From: Hyphomicrobiales bacterium
GTDB taxonomy: Bacteria; Pseudomonadota; Alphaproteobacteria; Rhizobiales; Rhizobiaceae
DNA length: 64,000 bases
Assembly: GCA_900467685.1 (NCBI GenBank)
Contig: UBQX01000025.1
Coordinates: 1-64,000, forward strand
Direction of reading: 5' to 3'
The translations under genes and the position numbers were made by a program. This document shows positions 56,044-64,000 of this stretch, piece after piece. Position 1 is the stretch's first letter. Each line of letters begins with the position of its first letter. The notes under the pieces were generated by a model, which did not search any database, was not told where the DNA came from, and was given only the letters and a program-made list of their open reading frames with translations.

Positions 56044-56754
56044 ATGCTGGATATCGGACTTGAAATGATCGCACTTGAAGACTGGACGCCGCGCCCCGCG
56101 CCTGCCCCCGTAACGCTCGCCGGACGCTATGTCACCGTAGCGCCTTACGTGCGGGCGAAACATGGCGAGGCGCTGTTTGCGGCGCTGGGCGGTGCAAACG
56201 AAATCAACGACCTGCTCGCTTATTTCGCTGCGCCCGACTTTCTTTCTCAGGCGGAGTTCATGGACTGGCTGGATGCCGTGGCGAAAGCCGGCTGGTTGAC
56301 GGAGGTCTTCGTCGACAACGTCTCCAACAAGGTTGTCGGCATGGCGAATTACATGCGCGCCGACCCGGCCAATGGCGTGGTGGAAGTCGGCGGCGTGGCG
56401 CATAGCAAGGCGATGGCGGGCACACGGCTCTCGACCGAGGCGCATTATCTCATGGCCAAGCATGTCTTCGAGGATCTCGGCTACCGGCGCTACGAATGGA
56501 AGTGTCATAACGGCAATGCCGCGAGCAAGCGTGCTGCGGAACGCTTAGGCTTCCAGTTCGAGGGCGTCTTCCGCCAGCACATCATCTCGCGCGGCAAGAA
56601 CCGTGATACGGCGTGGTATTCGATGATCGATGCCGAATGGCCGGCGCTCAACGAAGCCTTCGAGACGTGGCTCGCCACCGACAATTTCGACCCCCACGGC
56701 CATCAGATCCGGTCGCTCCAGCAGATCCGCTCCGATCTCGCCGAGGATATCTGA
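56044..56754 (+). CDS. GNAT-family N-acetyltransferase (RimJ/RimL-like)
   Basis: 236 aa. Acetyl-CoA loop VEVGGVAHSKAMAGTRLSTEAHYLMAKHVFEDLGYRRYEWKCHNGNAASKRAAERLGFQFEG is the RimL/Acetyltransf_3 signature; the acceptor is unknown. ATG 56044 is used; an ATG seven codons later is also possible. The next small membrane protein begins one base after its stop. Confidence 0.9.
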   Translation: MLDIGLEMIALEDWTPRPAPAPVTLAGRYVTVAPYVRAKHGEALFAALGGANEINDLLAYFAAPDFLSQAEFMDWLDAVAKAGWLTEVFVDNVSNKVVGMANYMRADPANGVVEVGGVAHSKAMAGTRLSTEAHYLMAKHVFEDLGYRRYEWKCHNGNAASKRAAERLGFQFEGVFRQHIISRGKNRDTAWYSMIDAEWPALNEAFETWLATDNFDPHGHQIRSLQQIRSDLAEDI

Positions 56755-56755
56755 C

Positions 56756-56959
56756 ATGGCCGGCGAAAACGACAACCGCCAATCCGCCATCGCCGCCGGC
56801 ATCTTCCTCCTGGTGGCGGGACTGGTGCTCTATTTCATGCCCAATATCGTGCTGTGGATCGGCGGGTTTTCGCCGGTGCTGGCGGTAATCGTGGGCGTGG
56901 CGGTGATCGCGGCGTTTTTCGGGGTGTTCTGGGTGAGGGCGTGGTATCAGAAGAGGTGA
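56756..56959 (+). CDS. Small two-helix membrane protein of unknown function
   Basis: 67 aa: a short polar N-terminus (MAGENDNRQSA), two hydrophobic segments (~residues 11-31 and 37-59), and a basic end WYQKR. It starts one base after the acetyltransferase stop, so it is coupled to it. The segments are probable TM helices. Not recognised beyond this. Confidence 0.75.
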   Translation: MAGENDNRQSAIAAGIFLLVAGLVLYFMPNIVLWIGGFSPVLAVIVGVAVIAAFFGVFWVRAWYQKR

Positions 56960-57039
56960 TGTCTCCCCATTTGGGTACGACCAATCTCATCTCGTGAGCC
57001 TCGGTTGCAACCTTCTCCTCAGAATAGGAGAACAAACTG

Positions 57040-57915
57040 ATGTCTCAAATACGCGAATTCTTACTAAGTTGCGATTACTACCGCTCCGATCTTGGACCCT
57101 ACTACGCGGATTTGGTAGAGCGCTTTGTCTCACTCGGTCTAGCAGACATTCATTACGACAAATCTGTCATTGAAAGCGGTGAAGACGGCTTCTGGGAGCG
57201 GATTTGGGAGGCCATCCTCGGTTGCCACTTGGCCGATCTCGGGTTCGCTCCGAAATCGGCCAATGAAGGGCCCGACTTTCTCTGCAATGTTGCAGGGCAA
57301 CGCGTCTGGGTGGAGGCGATTTGTCCCAAACCGAAGGGATTTCCAGAGACCTGGTTAAACCGAGAAAAAGGGGTTGTCTATTCAACGCCCGGAGAAGCTT
57401 TGACGTTAAACTGGACTGCCGCTCTCAAGGCGAAGCGGGATAAACTTGAGGGCGCAGATGGCAAGGATGGTTACGTTGCTAAAGGGATCGTTTCTCCAGA
57501 TGACATCTATGTCATTGCGGTGAACTCGTCGCGACTTGGAGGTGGTATGCTTTCAGAATTCGGCTTTTCACAGTTTCCGTATTCAGCTGAGGTCGGTTTG
57601 GGGATCGGTCCGATAGCCATTCCGATCAGTCGCGACGGGGAATTCGGTGAAGCAAAGCATACGACGCGGTTCAGCATTAAAAATTCGAATTCTGCTGATG
57701 TCGATACAGCGATCTTTCTCGGAGATGCCTATGCAGGCGTCAGTGCCGTCCTCAGTACGGGGCACCTCTGTCCGCAGCCAGACACATTCCCTTTTGTGCT
57801 AGTGCATAACCCCATGGCTCGTGCACCACTATCGACGGGTGGCATGGGCGATGTCGATGAGTTTGCGTCTTGGCGTGAAGGTGACGAGATCGTCCTCGAA
57901 CGGTTATCGTCTTGA
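57040..57915 (+). CDS. Orphan protein, possibly restriction-endonuclease-like fold
   Basis: 291 aa, not recognised. Around residues 77-103 the pattern GPDFLCNVAGQRVWVEAICPK has a D at PDF and an E in a beta-strand-like VWVEA about 13 residues on, as in PD-(D/E)XK nucleases, but the third Lys is not at the canonical +2 place, so this is only a suggestion. The base composition is visibly lower in GC than the neighbours. It lies between ordinary genes and tRNA-Thr, alone, with no partner gene, suggesting transfer. GGAG lies 11 bp upstream of the ATG. Confidence 0.7.
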   Translation: MSQIREFLLSCDYYRSDLGPYYADLVERFVSLGLADIHYDKSVIESGEDGFWERIWEAILGCHLADLGFAPKSANEGPDFLCNVAGQRVWVEAICPKPKGFPETWLNREKGVVYSTPGEALTLNWTAALKAKRDKLEGADGKDGYVAKGIVSPDDIYVIAVNSSRLGGGMLSEFGFSQFPYSAEVGLGIGPIAIPISRDGEFGEAKHTTRFSIKNSNSADVDTAIFLGDAYAGVSAVLSTGHLCPQPDTFPFVLVHNPMARAPLSTGGMGDVDEFASWREGDEIVLERLSS

Positions 57916-58040
57916 TCGAAACATCGGAAAAGACTGGGGGCCGCATTTGCTGAAAACGTCGCAAATTTTCGAACCGTTAACCATATGAGTCGCATCTCAC
58001 GTGGCGAGAGCCTGAACTTATGTGGCGACCTACAGAAAAC

Positions 58041-58115
58041 TGGTGCTGCGAGAGAGGATTGAACTCTCGACCTCACCCTTACCAAGGGTGTGCTCTACCA
58101 CTGAGCTACCGCAGC
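58041..58115 (-). tRNA. tRNA-Thr (anticodon GGT)
   Basis: 75-nt cloverleaf: acceptor GCTGCGG / TCGCAGC (one wobble), D-arm TAGCTCAGTGG, anticodon arm CACCC-TTGGTAA-GGGTG with anticodon GGT (decodes ACC/ACT), T-arm GAGAG-TTCAATC-CTCTC, discriminator A and encoded CCA. The 182 bp right of it hold no gene I can support. Confidence 0.97.
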
Positions 58116-58297
58116 ATCCGATCCCGAGACGACGCGTTGGCGTGTCGGGTGAAGCGGGGTGCCTATTGCCACATGTTATCCGGCGGCGCAAGCGCTGGCA
58201 CCGAAGTTTTTTCAGAAGTTCGGCACGCTTTCTTGGCGGCGCGTTCTGCGCTATGGGCTTTCCTTCATTTTCAACGGCATCAGACGGGGGCGGGGCG

Positions 58298-58537
58298 ATG
58301 ACGTCCGGCGCAGACGAAACGAAGGATCAGGGCGATATCCGCGACGCGGAATCGCGCAAGCGCGCCAAGGAGGCGTTGCGGCGCGAGAAGGAAGCGGAGA
58401 AGAAGCGGCTTGCCGGCGCGCTTCGGGCCAATCTCATGCGGCGCAAGGCGCAGTCGCGGGCGCGGCGCGAGGGCGAGGCGGATGAACGGGACGAGGGGCT
58501 GCCGGGTGCTCGGTCTTCCGATTCCGGGGATCAATGA
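58298..58537 (+). CDS. Small highly charged helical protein upstream of murA
   Basis: 79 aa dominated by Lys, Arg, Glu and Ala (KRAKEALRREKEAEKKRLAG and LMRRKAQSRARREGE), a predicted long helix with flexible ends. A small basic ORF next to murA is common in rhizobia in my recollection, but function is unknown. ATG 58298 begins the reading frame after the tRNA; GGGGCG lies before it. Confidence 0.65.
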   Translation: MTSGADETKDQGDIRDAESRKRAKEALRREKEAEKKRLAGALRANLMRRKAQSRARREGEADERDEGLPGARSSDSGDQ

Positions 58538-58838
58538 AGGGTGAGGCCGCCGCAAGTCGTGCTGCGGATTGCGCGCGAGGTTTGGGCAAGCACGCTGCCG
58601 GCGATTCGCGGAGCTTGCGGGCGGTGAGCAGCAAAAACATCCCTACTGGAGCGTCTTCACTCTCAAAACGGCAGCACCTCTGCCCTAAATCATCCTCAAT
58701 CGCGGTGGAAACCATGCGTCCGATCGGCCGAGGGGGCCTTATTTTCGGCCTTTCTTGAAGGCGCGGCGCCTTTGGGTTATGGGGACCGTCACACCTGACA
58801 AGATCGGCGTCATGCGGACGCCTGAAAGAGATACATCC
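58538..58838. other. 301-bp gap upstream of murA
   Basis: No supported gene. A 74-codon frame begins on an ATGA overlap with the preceding small ORF, but its sequence has no family features and is probably untranslated. A weak hairpin (ggccga/tcggcc) near 58725-58750 followed by tttctt may end the upstream transcript; the murA promoter must lie here. Confidence 0.6.
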
Positions 58839-60131
58839 ATGGATCGCATTCGCATTGTCGGCGGCAAGCCGCTGAACGGCATCATTCCCATTTCCGGCGC
58901 GAAGAATGCCGCCCTGCCGCTGATGATCGCTTCGCTGCTGACCAGCGATACGCTGACGCTGGAAAACGTGCCGCATCTGGCGGACGTCGAGCAGCTGCTA
59001 CGCATTCTCGGCAACCACGGCGTCGACATTGCCGTGAACGGCCGCCGCGAGCACCAGGACGGGTCCTATTCCCGCACCATCCATTTCACCTGCCGCACCA
59101 TTGCCGACACGACCGCGCCTTATGAGCTGGTCTCCAAGATGCGCGCCTCCTTCTGGGTGATCGGACCGTTGCTCGCGCGCGAAGGCCGCTGCCGTGTTTC
59201 TCTGCCCGGCGGCTGCGCCATCGGCACGCGTCCGGTCGATCTCTTCATCGAAGGTCTCACGGCCATGGGTGCGGAGATGGAAATCGATGGCGGCTATATC
59301 AATGCCAAGGCGCCGAAGGGCGGTCTGATCGGCACGCGCTACACGTTCCCGAAGGTCTCGGTTGGCGCCACGCATGTTCTCCTCATGGCGGCTTCGCTCG
59401 CCAACGGCACGACGGTCATCGGCAACGCCGCGCGCGAGCCGGAAATCGTTGACCTTGCCAATTGCCTCAACGCCATGGGCGCGAAGATTTCGGGCGCCGG
59501 CACGTCCACGATCACCATTGAGGGCGTGAAGTCGCTTTCCGGCGCGCGCCATCGCGTGCTGCCCGACCGTATTGAAACCGGCACCTACGCCATGGCCGCT
59601 GCCATGGCCGGCGGCGACGTGACGCTGGACGGCACGAGCGTCGATCTGCTGGATACGGCGCTCGAGGCCGTTCGTCGCGCCGGCGCTGAAGTCATCGCGG
59701 TGCCGAACGGGATTCGCGTGATCGGCCATGGCGATGCGATCAAGCCGGTCGATGTCGTGACCGATCCCTATCCCGGCTTCCCCACTGACCTGCAGGCGCA
59801 GTTCATGGGTCTGATGACCCGCTCCACCGGGATTTCGCATATCACCGAGACGATCTTCGAAAATCGCTTCATGCATGTGCAGGAGCTGGCCCGTCTCGGC
59901 GCGAAGATCTCGCTCAACGGCCAGACGGCGCGCGTCGAGGGCGTATCGAAGCTGAAGGGTGCGCCGGTCATGGCGACCGACCTTCGTGCGTCCGTGTCGC
60001 TGGTTATCGCCGGTCTGGCGGCGGAAGGCGAAACGATCGTTTCGCGCGTCTACCATCTCGACCGTGGCTTCGAGCGGCTGGAAGAAAAGCTGACCCGCTG
60101 CGGCGCCATTGTCGAGCGCATCAGCGATTGA
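58839..60131 (+). CDS. murA: UDP-N-acetylglucosamine 1-carboxyvinyltransferase
   Basis: 430 aa, first committed step of peptidoglycan synthesis (adds enolpyruvate from PEP to UDP-GlcNAc). The fosfomycin-target cysteine is Cys126 in [13 protein letters not shown]-terminal [22 protein letters not shown] holds the Lys-Asn pair. So fosfomycin sensitivity is expected. The ATG at 58839 begins the conserved sequence. Opens the conserved murA - DUF2948 - hisD cluster. Confidence 0.97.
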   Translation: MDRIRIVGGKPLNGIIPISGAKNAALPLMIASLLTSDTLTLENVPHLADVEQLLRILGNHGVDIAVNGRREHQDGSYSRTIHFTCRTIADTTAPYELVSKMRASFWVIGPLLAREGRCRVSLPGGCAIGTRPVDLFIEGLTAMGAEMEIDGGYINAKAPKGGLIGTRYTFPKVSVGATHVLLMAASLANGTTVIGNAAREPEIVDLANCLNAMGAKISGAGTSTITIEGVKSLSGARHRVLPDRIETGTYAMAAAMAGGDVTLDGTSVDLLDTALEAVRRAGAEVIAVPNGIRVIGHGDAIKPVDVVTDPYPGFPTDLQAQFMGLMTRSTGISHITETIFENRFMHVQELARLGAKISLNGQTARVEGVSKLKGAPVMATDLRASVSLVIAGLAAEGETIVSRVYHLDRGFERLEEKLTRCGAIVERISD

Positions 60132-60253
60132 CGGTATGACCCCGGCTTGCTCGCGGTTGCGCGGCGGGCTATCGCTTCTTATCTGCGTATCAAAGAGCGC
60201 TGCCCCAGAGCAATAAAGCGTACGGGCGGCGCGCAAGACGCAAAGGTGAGACT

Positions 60254-60694
60254 ATGAGTGGTTTGAAACTGCTGGCGCTGGACGAAGAAGATCTCGACGT
60301 CGTGTCGGCCCATATGCAGGATTCGGTTTTCAAGGTAGCGGAATGCGCCTTCGATGCCCGGATGAAGCAATTTTCCCTGACGGCCAATCGCTTTGTCTGG
60401 GAAACGGCCTCGGAAAAGGGCAGGCCGCTCGAGCGGCGCAAGGCGGCGCTGGTGTTCAAGCGGGTGAGCGGCGTCAAATCCGCCGGCGTCGACCGCAAGA
60501 ACAAGGATGCCGTGCTTGACTTGCTGGCCATCCGCTTTGAAAAGCAGGGCGAGGGGCCGGAAGGCGTGATCGAGCTGGTTCTGGCCGGCGGCGGCGTGGT
60601 TCGGCTCGATGTGGAATGTATCGAAGCGCAGCTTGCCGATGTCGGCGGCGCGTGGGAAACGAAATCGAAGCCGCAGCATCGGGTGGATGCCTGA
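60254..60694 (+). CDS. DUF2948 family protein
   Basis: 146 aa conserved alphaproteobacterial protein of unknown function; starts MSGLKLLALDEEDLDVVSAHMQDSVFKV and ends with an acidic/basic mixed region with a conserved VIELVLAGGGVVRLDVECIEAQLADVGG. It always sits between murA and hisD in this group as I recall. No membrane segment or signal. Confidence 0.9.
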   Translation: MSGLKLLALDEEDLDVVSAHMQDSVFKVAECAFDARMKQFSLTANRFVWETASEKGRPLERRKAALVFKRVSGVKSAGVDRKNKDAVLDLLAIRFEKQGEGPEGVIELVLAGGGVVRLDVECIEAQLADVGGAWETKSKPQHRVDA

Positions 60695-60751
60695 AGGTTT
60701 CGAATCAGGCCGTCCCTCTTCAGGGGCGGGACGTCGGAAGGGAATGGGGCA

Positions 60752-62050
60752 TTGGCAATTTGGCTTGACTGGAGCGAGGCGGATTTCGAGGCGAAGTTCG
60801 CCGCTTTCCTGACGACGAAGCGTGAAGTGTCGGAAGATGTCGGGCAGACCGTGCGCGAAATCATCGCCGATGTGCGCGCCCGGGGCGATGCGGCGCTGGC
60901 AGACTACACGCTGCGCTTCGACCAGCTCGATTTTGCTGAAACGCCGATGCGCGTGACGGCCGAGGAAATCGAGGATGCCTTTGCGCAGGTCGAGCCGGAA
61001 GTGCTGGATGCGCTGCATCTCGCCGCCGCCCGCATCACCAAGCATCACAGCCGCCAGATGCCGAAGGACGATATCTATGAAGACGATATCGGCGTCGGTC
61101 TCGGCTCGCGCTGGACAGCCATCGAGGCGGTCGGGCTTTATGTTCCGGGCGGGTCGGCAAGCTATCCGAGTTCGGTCCTGATGAATGCGCTGCCGGCCAA
61201 GGTTGCCGGCGTGCCGCGCGTCGTCATGGTCGTGCCGGCCATGCGCGGCAAGATCAACCCGACGGTGCTGGCCGCTGCCCGCATTGCCGGCGTCGACGAG
61301 ATCTATCGCATCGGCGGCGCGCAGGCCGTGGCAGCTCTCGCCTATGGCACGGAAACGATTGCGCCGGTCGCCAAGATCGTCGGTCCCGGCAATGCCTATG
61401 TGGCCGCTGCCAAGCGGGAAGTGTTCGGCACGGTCGGCATCGACATGATTGCCGGCCCGTCGGAAGTGCTGGCGATTGCCGACAAGGATAACGATCCGGA
61501 CTGGATCGCCGCCGATCTTCTGGCGCAGGCCGAGCATGACCGCGCCGCCCAGGCGATCCTGATTTCCGACGATGCGGCGTTTGCCAAGTCGGTCAGCGAT
61601 GCGGTGGAGCGCCAGCTTCGCCTGCTGCCGCGCGCCGATACGGCCGCCGCCAGCTGGCGCGATTATGGCGCGGTGATCATCGTGCCGACGCTCGACCGAT
61701 CGGTCTCGCTCGCCAACCGCATCGCCGCCGAGCATCTGGAACTGGCCGTGGCCGATCCTGATGCGCTGATGGAAGGCATCCGCAATGCGGGTGCGATCTT
61801 CATCGGCCGGCATACGCCGGAAGTCATCGGCGATTATGTCGGCGGGTCGAACCATGTTCTGCCGACAGCGCGTTCGGCGCGCTTCTCTTCGGGCCTTTCG
61901 GTGCTGGAATTCGTCAAGCGCACCTCGATCCTGCGCCTCGGCCCGGATCAGCTTCGCGCGCTCGGGCCGTCTGCGATTGCGCTCGCCAAGTCCGAGGGGC
62001 TTGACGCCCATGCCCGCTCGGTCGGCATCCGCCTCAATCTCGGGAGCTGA
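60752..62050 (+). CDS. hisD: Histidinol dehydrogenase
   Basis: 432 aa, last two steps of histidine synthesis, Zn-dependent NAD oxidoreductase. Motifs: [62 protein letters not shown] and EHLELAV with catalytic Glu/His. TTG start; the first residue position matches family N-termini. Stop and UPF0262 start are separated by one base. Confidence 0.96.
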   Translation: MAIWLDWSEADFEAKFAAFLTTKREVSEDVGQTVREIIADVRARGDAALADYTLRFDQLDFAETPMRVTAEEIEDAFAQVEPEVLDALHLAAARITKHHSRQMPKDDIYEDDIGVGLGSRWTAIEAVGLYVPGGSASYPSSVLMNALPAKVAGVPRVVMVVPAMRGKINPTVLAAARIAGVDEIYRIGGAQAVAALAYGTETIAPVAKIVGPGNAYVAAAKREVFGTVGIDMIAGPSEVLAIADKDNDPDWIAADLLAQAEHDRAAQAILISDDAAFAKSVSDAVERQLRLLPRADTAAASWRDYGAVIIVPTLDRSVSLANRIAAEHLELAVADPDALMEGIRNAGAIFIGRHTPEVIGDYVGGSNHVLPTARSARFSSGLSVLEFVKRTSILRLGPDQLRALGPSAIALAKSEGLDAHARSVGIRLNLGS

Positions 62051-62051
62051 G

Positions 62052-62528
62052 ATGGCGAACAAGGCCACGCAAAGGCTCTGCGATGTCGTTCTGGACGAGA
62101 CGATCGGCCGCTCGACGCCCGATGTGGAGCATGAGCGCGCGGTCGCCATCTTCGACCTGCTGGAGGACAATTCCTTCGCGCCCGAGGGTCACGAGAACGG
62201 CCCCTACAAGCTCTATCTCTCGCTCGTCGAACAGCGCCTCGTCTTCACCATCAAGACCGAGGGCGACGAGCCGGTGGCGACGCATATCCTGTCGCTGACG
62301 CCGTTCCGGCGGATCATCAAGGATTACTTCATGATCTGCGACAGCTATTATCAGGCGATCCGCTCGTCCACGCCGAGCCAGATCGAGGCCATCGACATGG
62401 GCCGGCGTGGTATCCATAACGAGGGCTCGCAGACGCTGATGGATCGGCTCTCGGGCAAGATCAGGATCGATTTCGATACGGCGCGGCGGCTCTTCACGCT
62501 GGTCTGCGTGCTCTACTGGCGCGGTTGA
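62052..62528 (+). CDS. UPF0262 family protein
   Basis: 158 aa, UPF0262 (RIMK-neighbour class): [32 protein letters not shown] and [28 protein letters not shown] are characteristic. No known function; conserved between hisD and the small phosphatase in Rhizobiales. Overlaps neither gene but is 1 bp from hisD, 4 bp from the next gene. Confidence 0.92.
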   Translation: MANKATQRLCDVVLDETIGRSTPDVEHERAVAIFDLLEDNSFAPEGHENGPYKLYLSLVEQRLVFTIKTEGDEPVATHILSLTPFRRIIKDYFMICDSYYQAIRSSTPSQIEAIDMGRRGIHNEGSQTLMDRLSGKIRIDFDTARRLFTLVCVLYWRG

Positions 62529-62532
62529 GCCC

Positions 62533-62982
62533 ATGGAGGAGGAGGCCGCCAGCGACAGCACGGAGAAACGGCCGGGCGCGATCCTGTTCATGTGCGGCAT
62601 GAATGCCATCCGCTCGCCGATGGCCGAGGCGCTGGCGAAATCCATGCTGCCCAAGGGCACCTATATCGCCTCTGCCGGCGTGCGCACGGGCGAGCGCGAT
62701 CCCTTTGTCGATGTCGTGCTGGACGAGGTGGGCCTCTCCATCGGCAGGCATCAGCCGCAGACACTGGATGAGCTGGAGGACGACTATTTCGACCTCATCG
62801 TGACGCTGGCCCCGGAGGCGCATCACGCAGCACTCGAACTCACCCGCTCGCTCTCCGTCGATGTCAGCTACTGGCCGACGCCCGACCCGAGCGTGGCGCG
62901 CGGCACGCGCGAGCAGATTCTCGAGGCCTATCGCGAGGTGCGCGATCATCTGAAGACGCTGATTGCGAAGCGGCTGGCCTGA
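62533..62982 (+). CDS. Low-molecular-weight protein-tyrosine-phosphatase-like protein
   Basis: 149 aa. The CX5R loop is CGMNAIRS and the general acid Asp lies in WPTPDPS, both intact, so phosphatase activity is expected, though members here may act on other phosphoesters or as arsenate reductase-like enzymes. Four bp after UPF0262; infA follows 150 bp later. Confidence 0.92.
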   Translation: MEEEAASDSTEKRPGAILFMCGMNAIRSPMAEALAKSMLPKGTYIASAGVRTGERDPFVDVVLDEVGLSIGRHQPQTLDELEDDYFDLIVTLAPEAHHAALELTRSLSVDVSYWPTPDPSVARGTREQILEAYREVRDHLKTLIAKRLA

Positions 62983-63132
62983 GCCGCTTTGAATATGAAC
63001 GTTTTTTGCAACATGCCGTCCTTTTCGGCAACTCGGAGGTTCACAAAGCTCTGCGCATTGTGTAGTTTCCGCAAAATTTTCGCCCGTGCCTTCAGCGCGC
63101 GGCCCATAAACCTGCAAGAAAGACCTGTCTGA

Positions 63133-63351
63133 ATGGCAAAAGAAGAAGTTCTCGAATTCCCGGGAATCGTGACCGAACTCCTGCCCAACGCGACCTTCCG
63201 CGTGAAGCTGGAAAACGAACATGAAATAATCGCCCACACCGCGGGCCGCATGCGCAAGAACCGCATCCGCGTTCTGGCCGGCGACAAGGTTCTCGTCGAA
63301 ATGACGCCCTACGACCTTTCCAAGGGTCGGATCACCTACCGTTTCCGATAA
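63133..63351 (+). CDS. infA: Translation initiation factor IF-1
   Basis: 72 aa OB-fold protein, [70 protein letters not shown], virtually identical to other alphaproteobacterial IF-1 (described by its ends only). Binds the ribosomal A site with IF-2 and IF-3. The 150-bp gap before it may carry its own promoter. Confidence 0.98.
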   Translation: MAKEEVLEFPGIVTELLPNATFRVKLENEHEIIAHTAGRMRKNRIRVLAGDKVLVEMTPYDLSKGRITYRFR

Positions 63352-63387
63352 TCCGGCCGCGCCGCCTTCGGCGCATTGGCCGATCTC

Positions 63388-64000
63388 ATGGCGATCGACA
63401 TGGCGAGCGAACAAGCCCTCATTCTTGCCTCTGGTTCGCCGCGCCGCGTCGAACTTCTCGCGCAAGCGCGCATCGAGCCCGCCCGTCTCCTGCCGATGGA
63501 TATCGACGAGACGCCTAAGCGCTCGGAAAATCCGCGCACGCTGGCCCAGCGCCTCGCCCGTGAAAAGGCCGAGGCCGCCTTTGCCGTTGTGCGCGCGGAT
63601 GAGGAGATCAAGGGTGGCTGGGTTCTGGCCGCCGATACGGTCGTGGCCGTCGGCCGCCGCATCCTGCCCAAGGCCGAGTTCGAGGCGGATGCCTATTCCT
63701 GCCTCAACCTGCTCTCCGGCCGAGCGCATTGGGTCTATACCGGCGTGACGCTGATTGCGCCCTCCGGCCACACGCGCAGCCGCATCGTCGAGACCAAGGT
63801 GCGCTTCAAGCGCCTTTCCAATGCCGAAATCGATGCCTATGTGCAGAGCGGCGAATGGCGCGGCAAGGCGGGTGGCTATGGCATCCAGGGCATTGCAGGC
63901 TCCTTCGTGCAGAAGCTTGCCGGCTCCTATACCAGCGTCGTCGGGCTTCCGCTGACCGAAACGCTGCAGCTTCTGGATGGCGAAGGCTTCGACATCCGCA
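63388..64000 (+). CDS. maf: Maf-family nucleotide pyrophosphatase, 3' end cut by window
   Basis: First ~204 codons. Start ATG 63388 (or 63400) and the Maf signature [45 protein letters not shown] and the [15 protein letters not shown] loop are in place. Maf proteins hydrolyse non-canonical or modified NTPs and are linked to septum control. It has no stop before the window ends, so the C-terminus is missing only because of the cut. 36 bp after infA. Confidence 0.93.
   Translation, partial: MAIDMASEQALILASGSPRRVELLAQARIEPARLLPMDIDETPKRSENPRTLAQRLAREKAEAAFAVVRADEEIKGGWVLAADTVVAVGRRILPKAEFEADAYSCLNLLSGRAHWVYTGVTLIAPSGHTRSRIVETKVRFKRLSNAEIDAYVQSGEWRGKAGGYGIQGIAGSFVQKLAGSYTSVVGLPLTETLQLLDGEGFDIR

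Noticed and set aside
58534-58758. 74-codon frame overlapping the small ORF before murA
   Set aside because: No conserved motif, no ribosome site beyond the overlap, and composition like non-coding sequence.

Overview
The window is high-GC chromosomal DNA from an alphaproteobacterium, most likely Rhizobiaceae (Rhizobium, Agrobacterium, Shinella or Ensifer type). The evidence is the murA - DUF2948 - hisD - UPF0262 - phosphatase - infA - maf gene order at the right end, a C4-pathway 5-aminolevulinate synthase, an fdsGBA NAD-dependent formate dehydrogenase, and short palindromic, oligo-C/oligo-G rich intergenic repeats of the rhizobial mosaic-element kind. No phage, insertion sequence, CRISPR array or replication origin is visible. 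Identifications rest on reading the sequence and known family motifs only; no database search was run.

Left part (1-10.2 kb, minus strand): a LysR regulator followed by fdsGBA, then a molybdenum-hydroxylase operon in S-L-M order (CoxS/CoxL/CoxM-like, form II active-site motif), ending at a clear intrinsic terminator. 10.5-21.3 kb: a small glycine-zipper lipoprotein, a copper P-type ATPase behind a textbook CueR promoter with its CueR-type regulator, dxr, a LysR divergent from a small redox operon (AhpD-like, flavin/PLP-oxidase-like, DUF1348), a beta-lactamase-fold hydrolase, hemA, a YdcF-type membrane protein and tRNA-Arg(CCT).

21.5-32.6 kb: a long disordered His/Lys/Glu-rich membrane-anchored protein with an internal repeated motif, a hicAB toxin-antitoxin pair with a palindromic operator, the gltX - small unknown ORF - lysS operon, terC, and a TetR-controlled HlyD/MFS drug-efflux pair with twin operators.

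32.6-46.3 kb is a sugar-catabolic island: LacI - xylB - xylA, then a second LacI divergent from an ABC importer (fused ATPase, permease, binding protein), a TIM-barrel isomerase/epimerase, a Gfo/Idh/MocA dehydrogenase and a GH1 beta-glycosidase. Import, oxidation/isomerisation and hydrolysis of a glycoside, with xylose entering through XylA/XylB, is the simplest reading.

46.4-58 kb holds a CHASE4-GGDEF-EAL protein, an HxlR/nitroreductase divergent pair, trhO, an overlapping CYTH/CHAD pair, eda, a TerB/DUF533 protein, a Cache-type chemoreceptor, an acetyltransferase, and an AT-richer nuclease-like orphan next to tRNA-Thr(GGT). 58.3-64 kb is the conserved murA-to-maf housekeeping cluster; maf runs off the right end.

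No wholly new system stands out. The best leads are the disordered repeat protein (21525-23099), the tRNA-adjacent orphan (57040-57915), the glycoside cluster with its oxidoreductase/isomerase pair, the small ORF translationally coupled to lysS, and a series of very clean palindromic operators.
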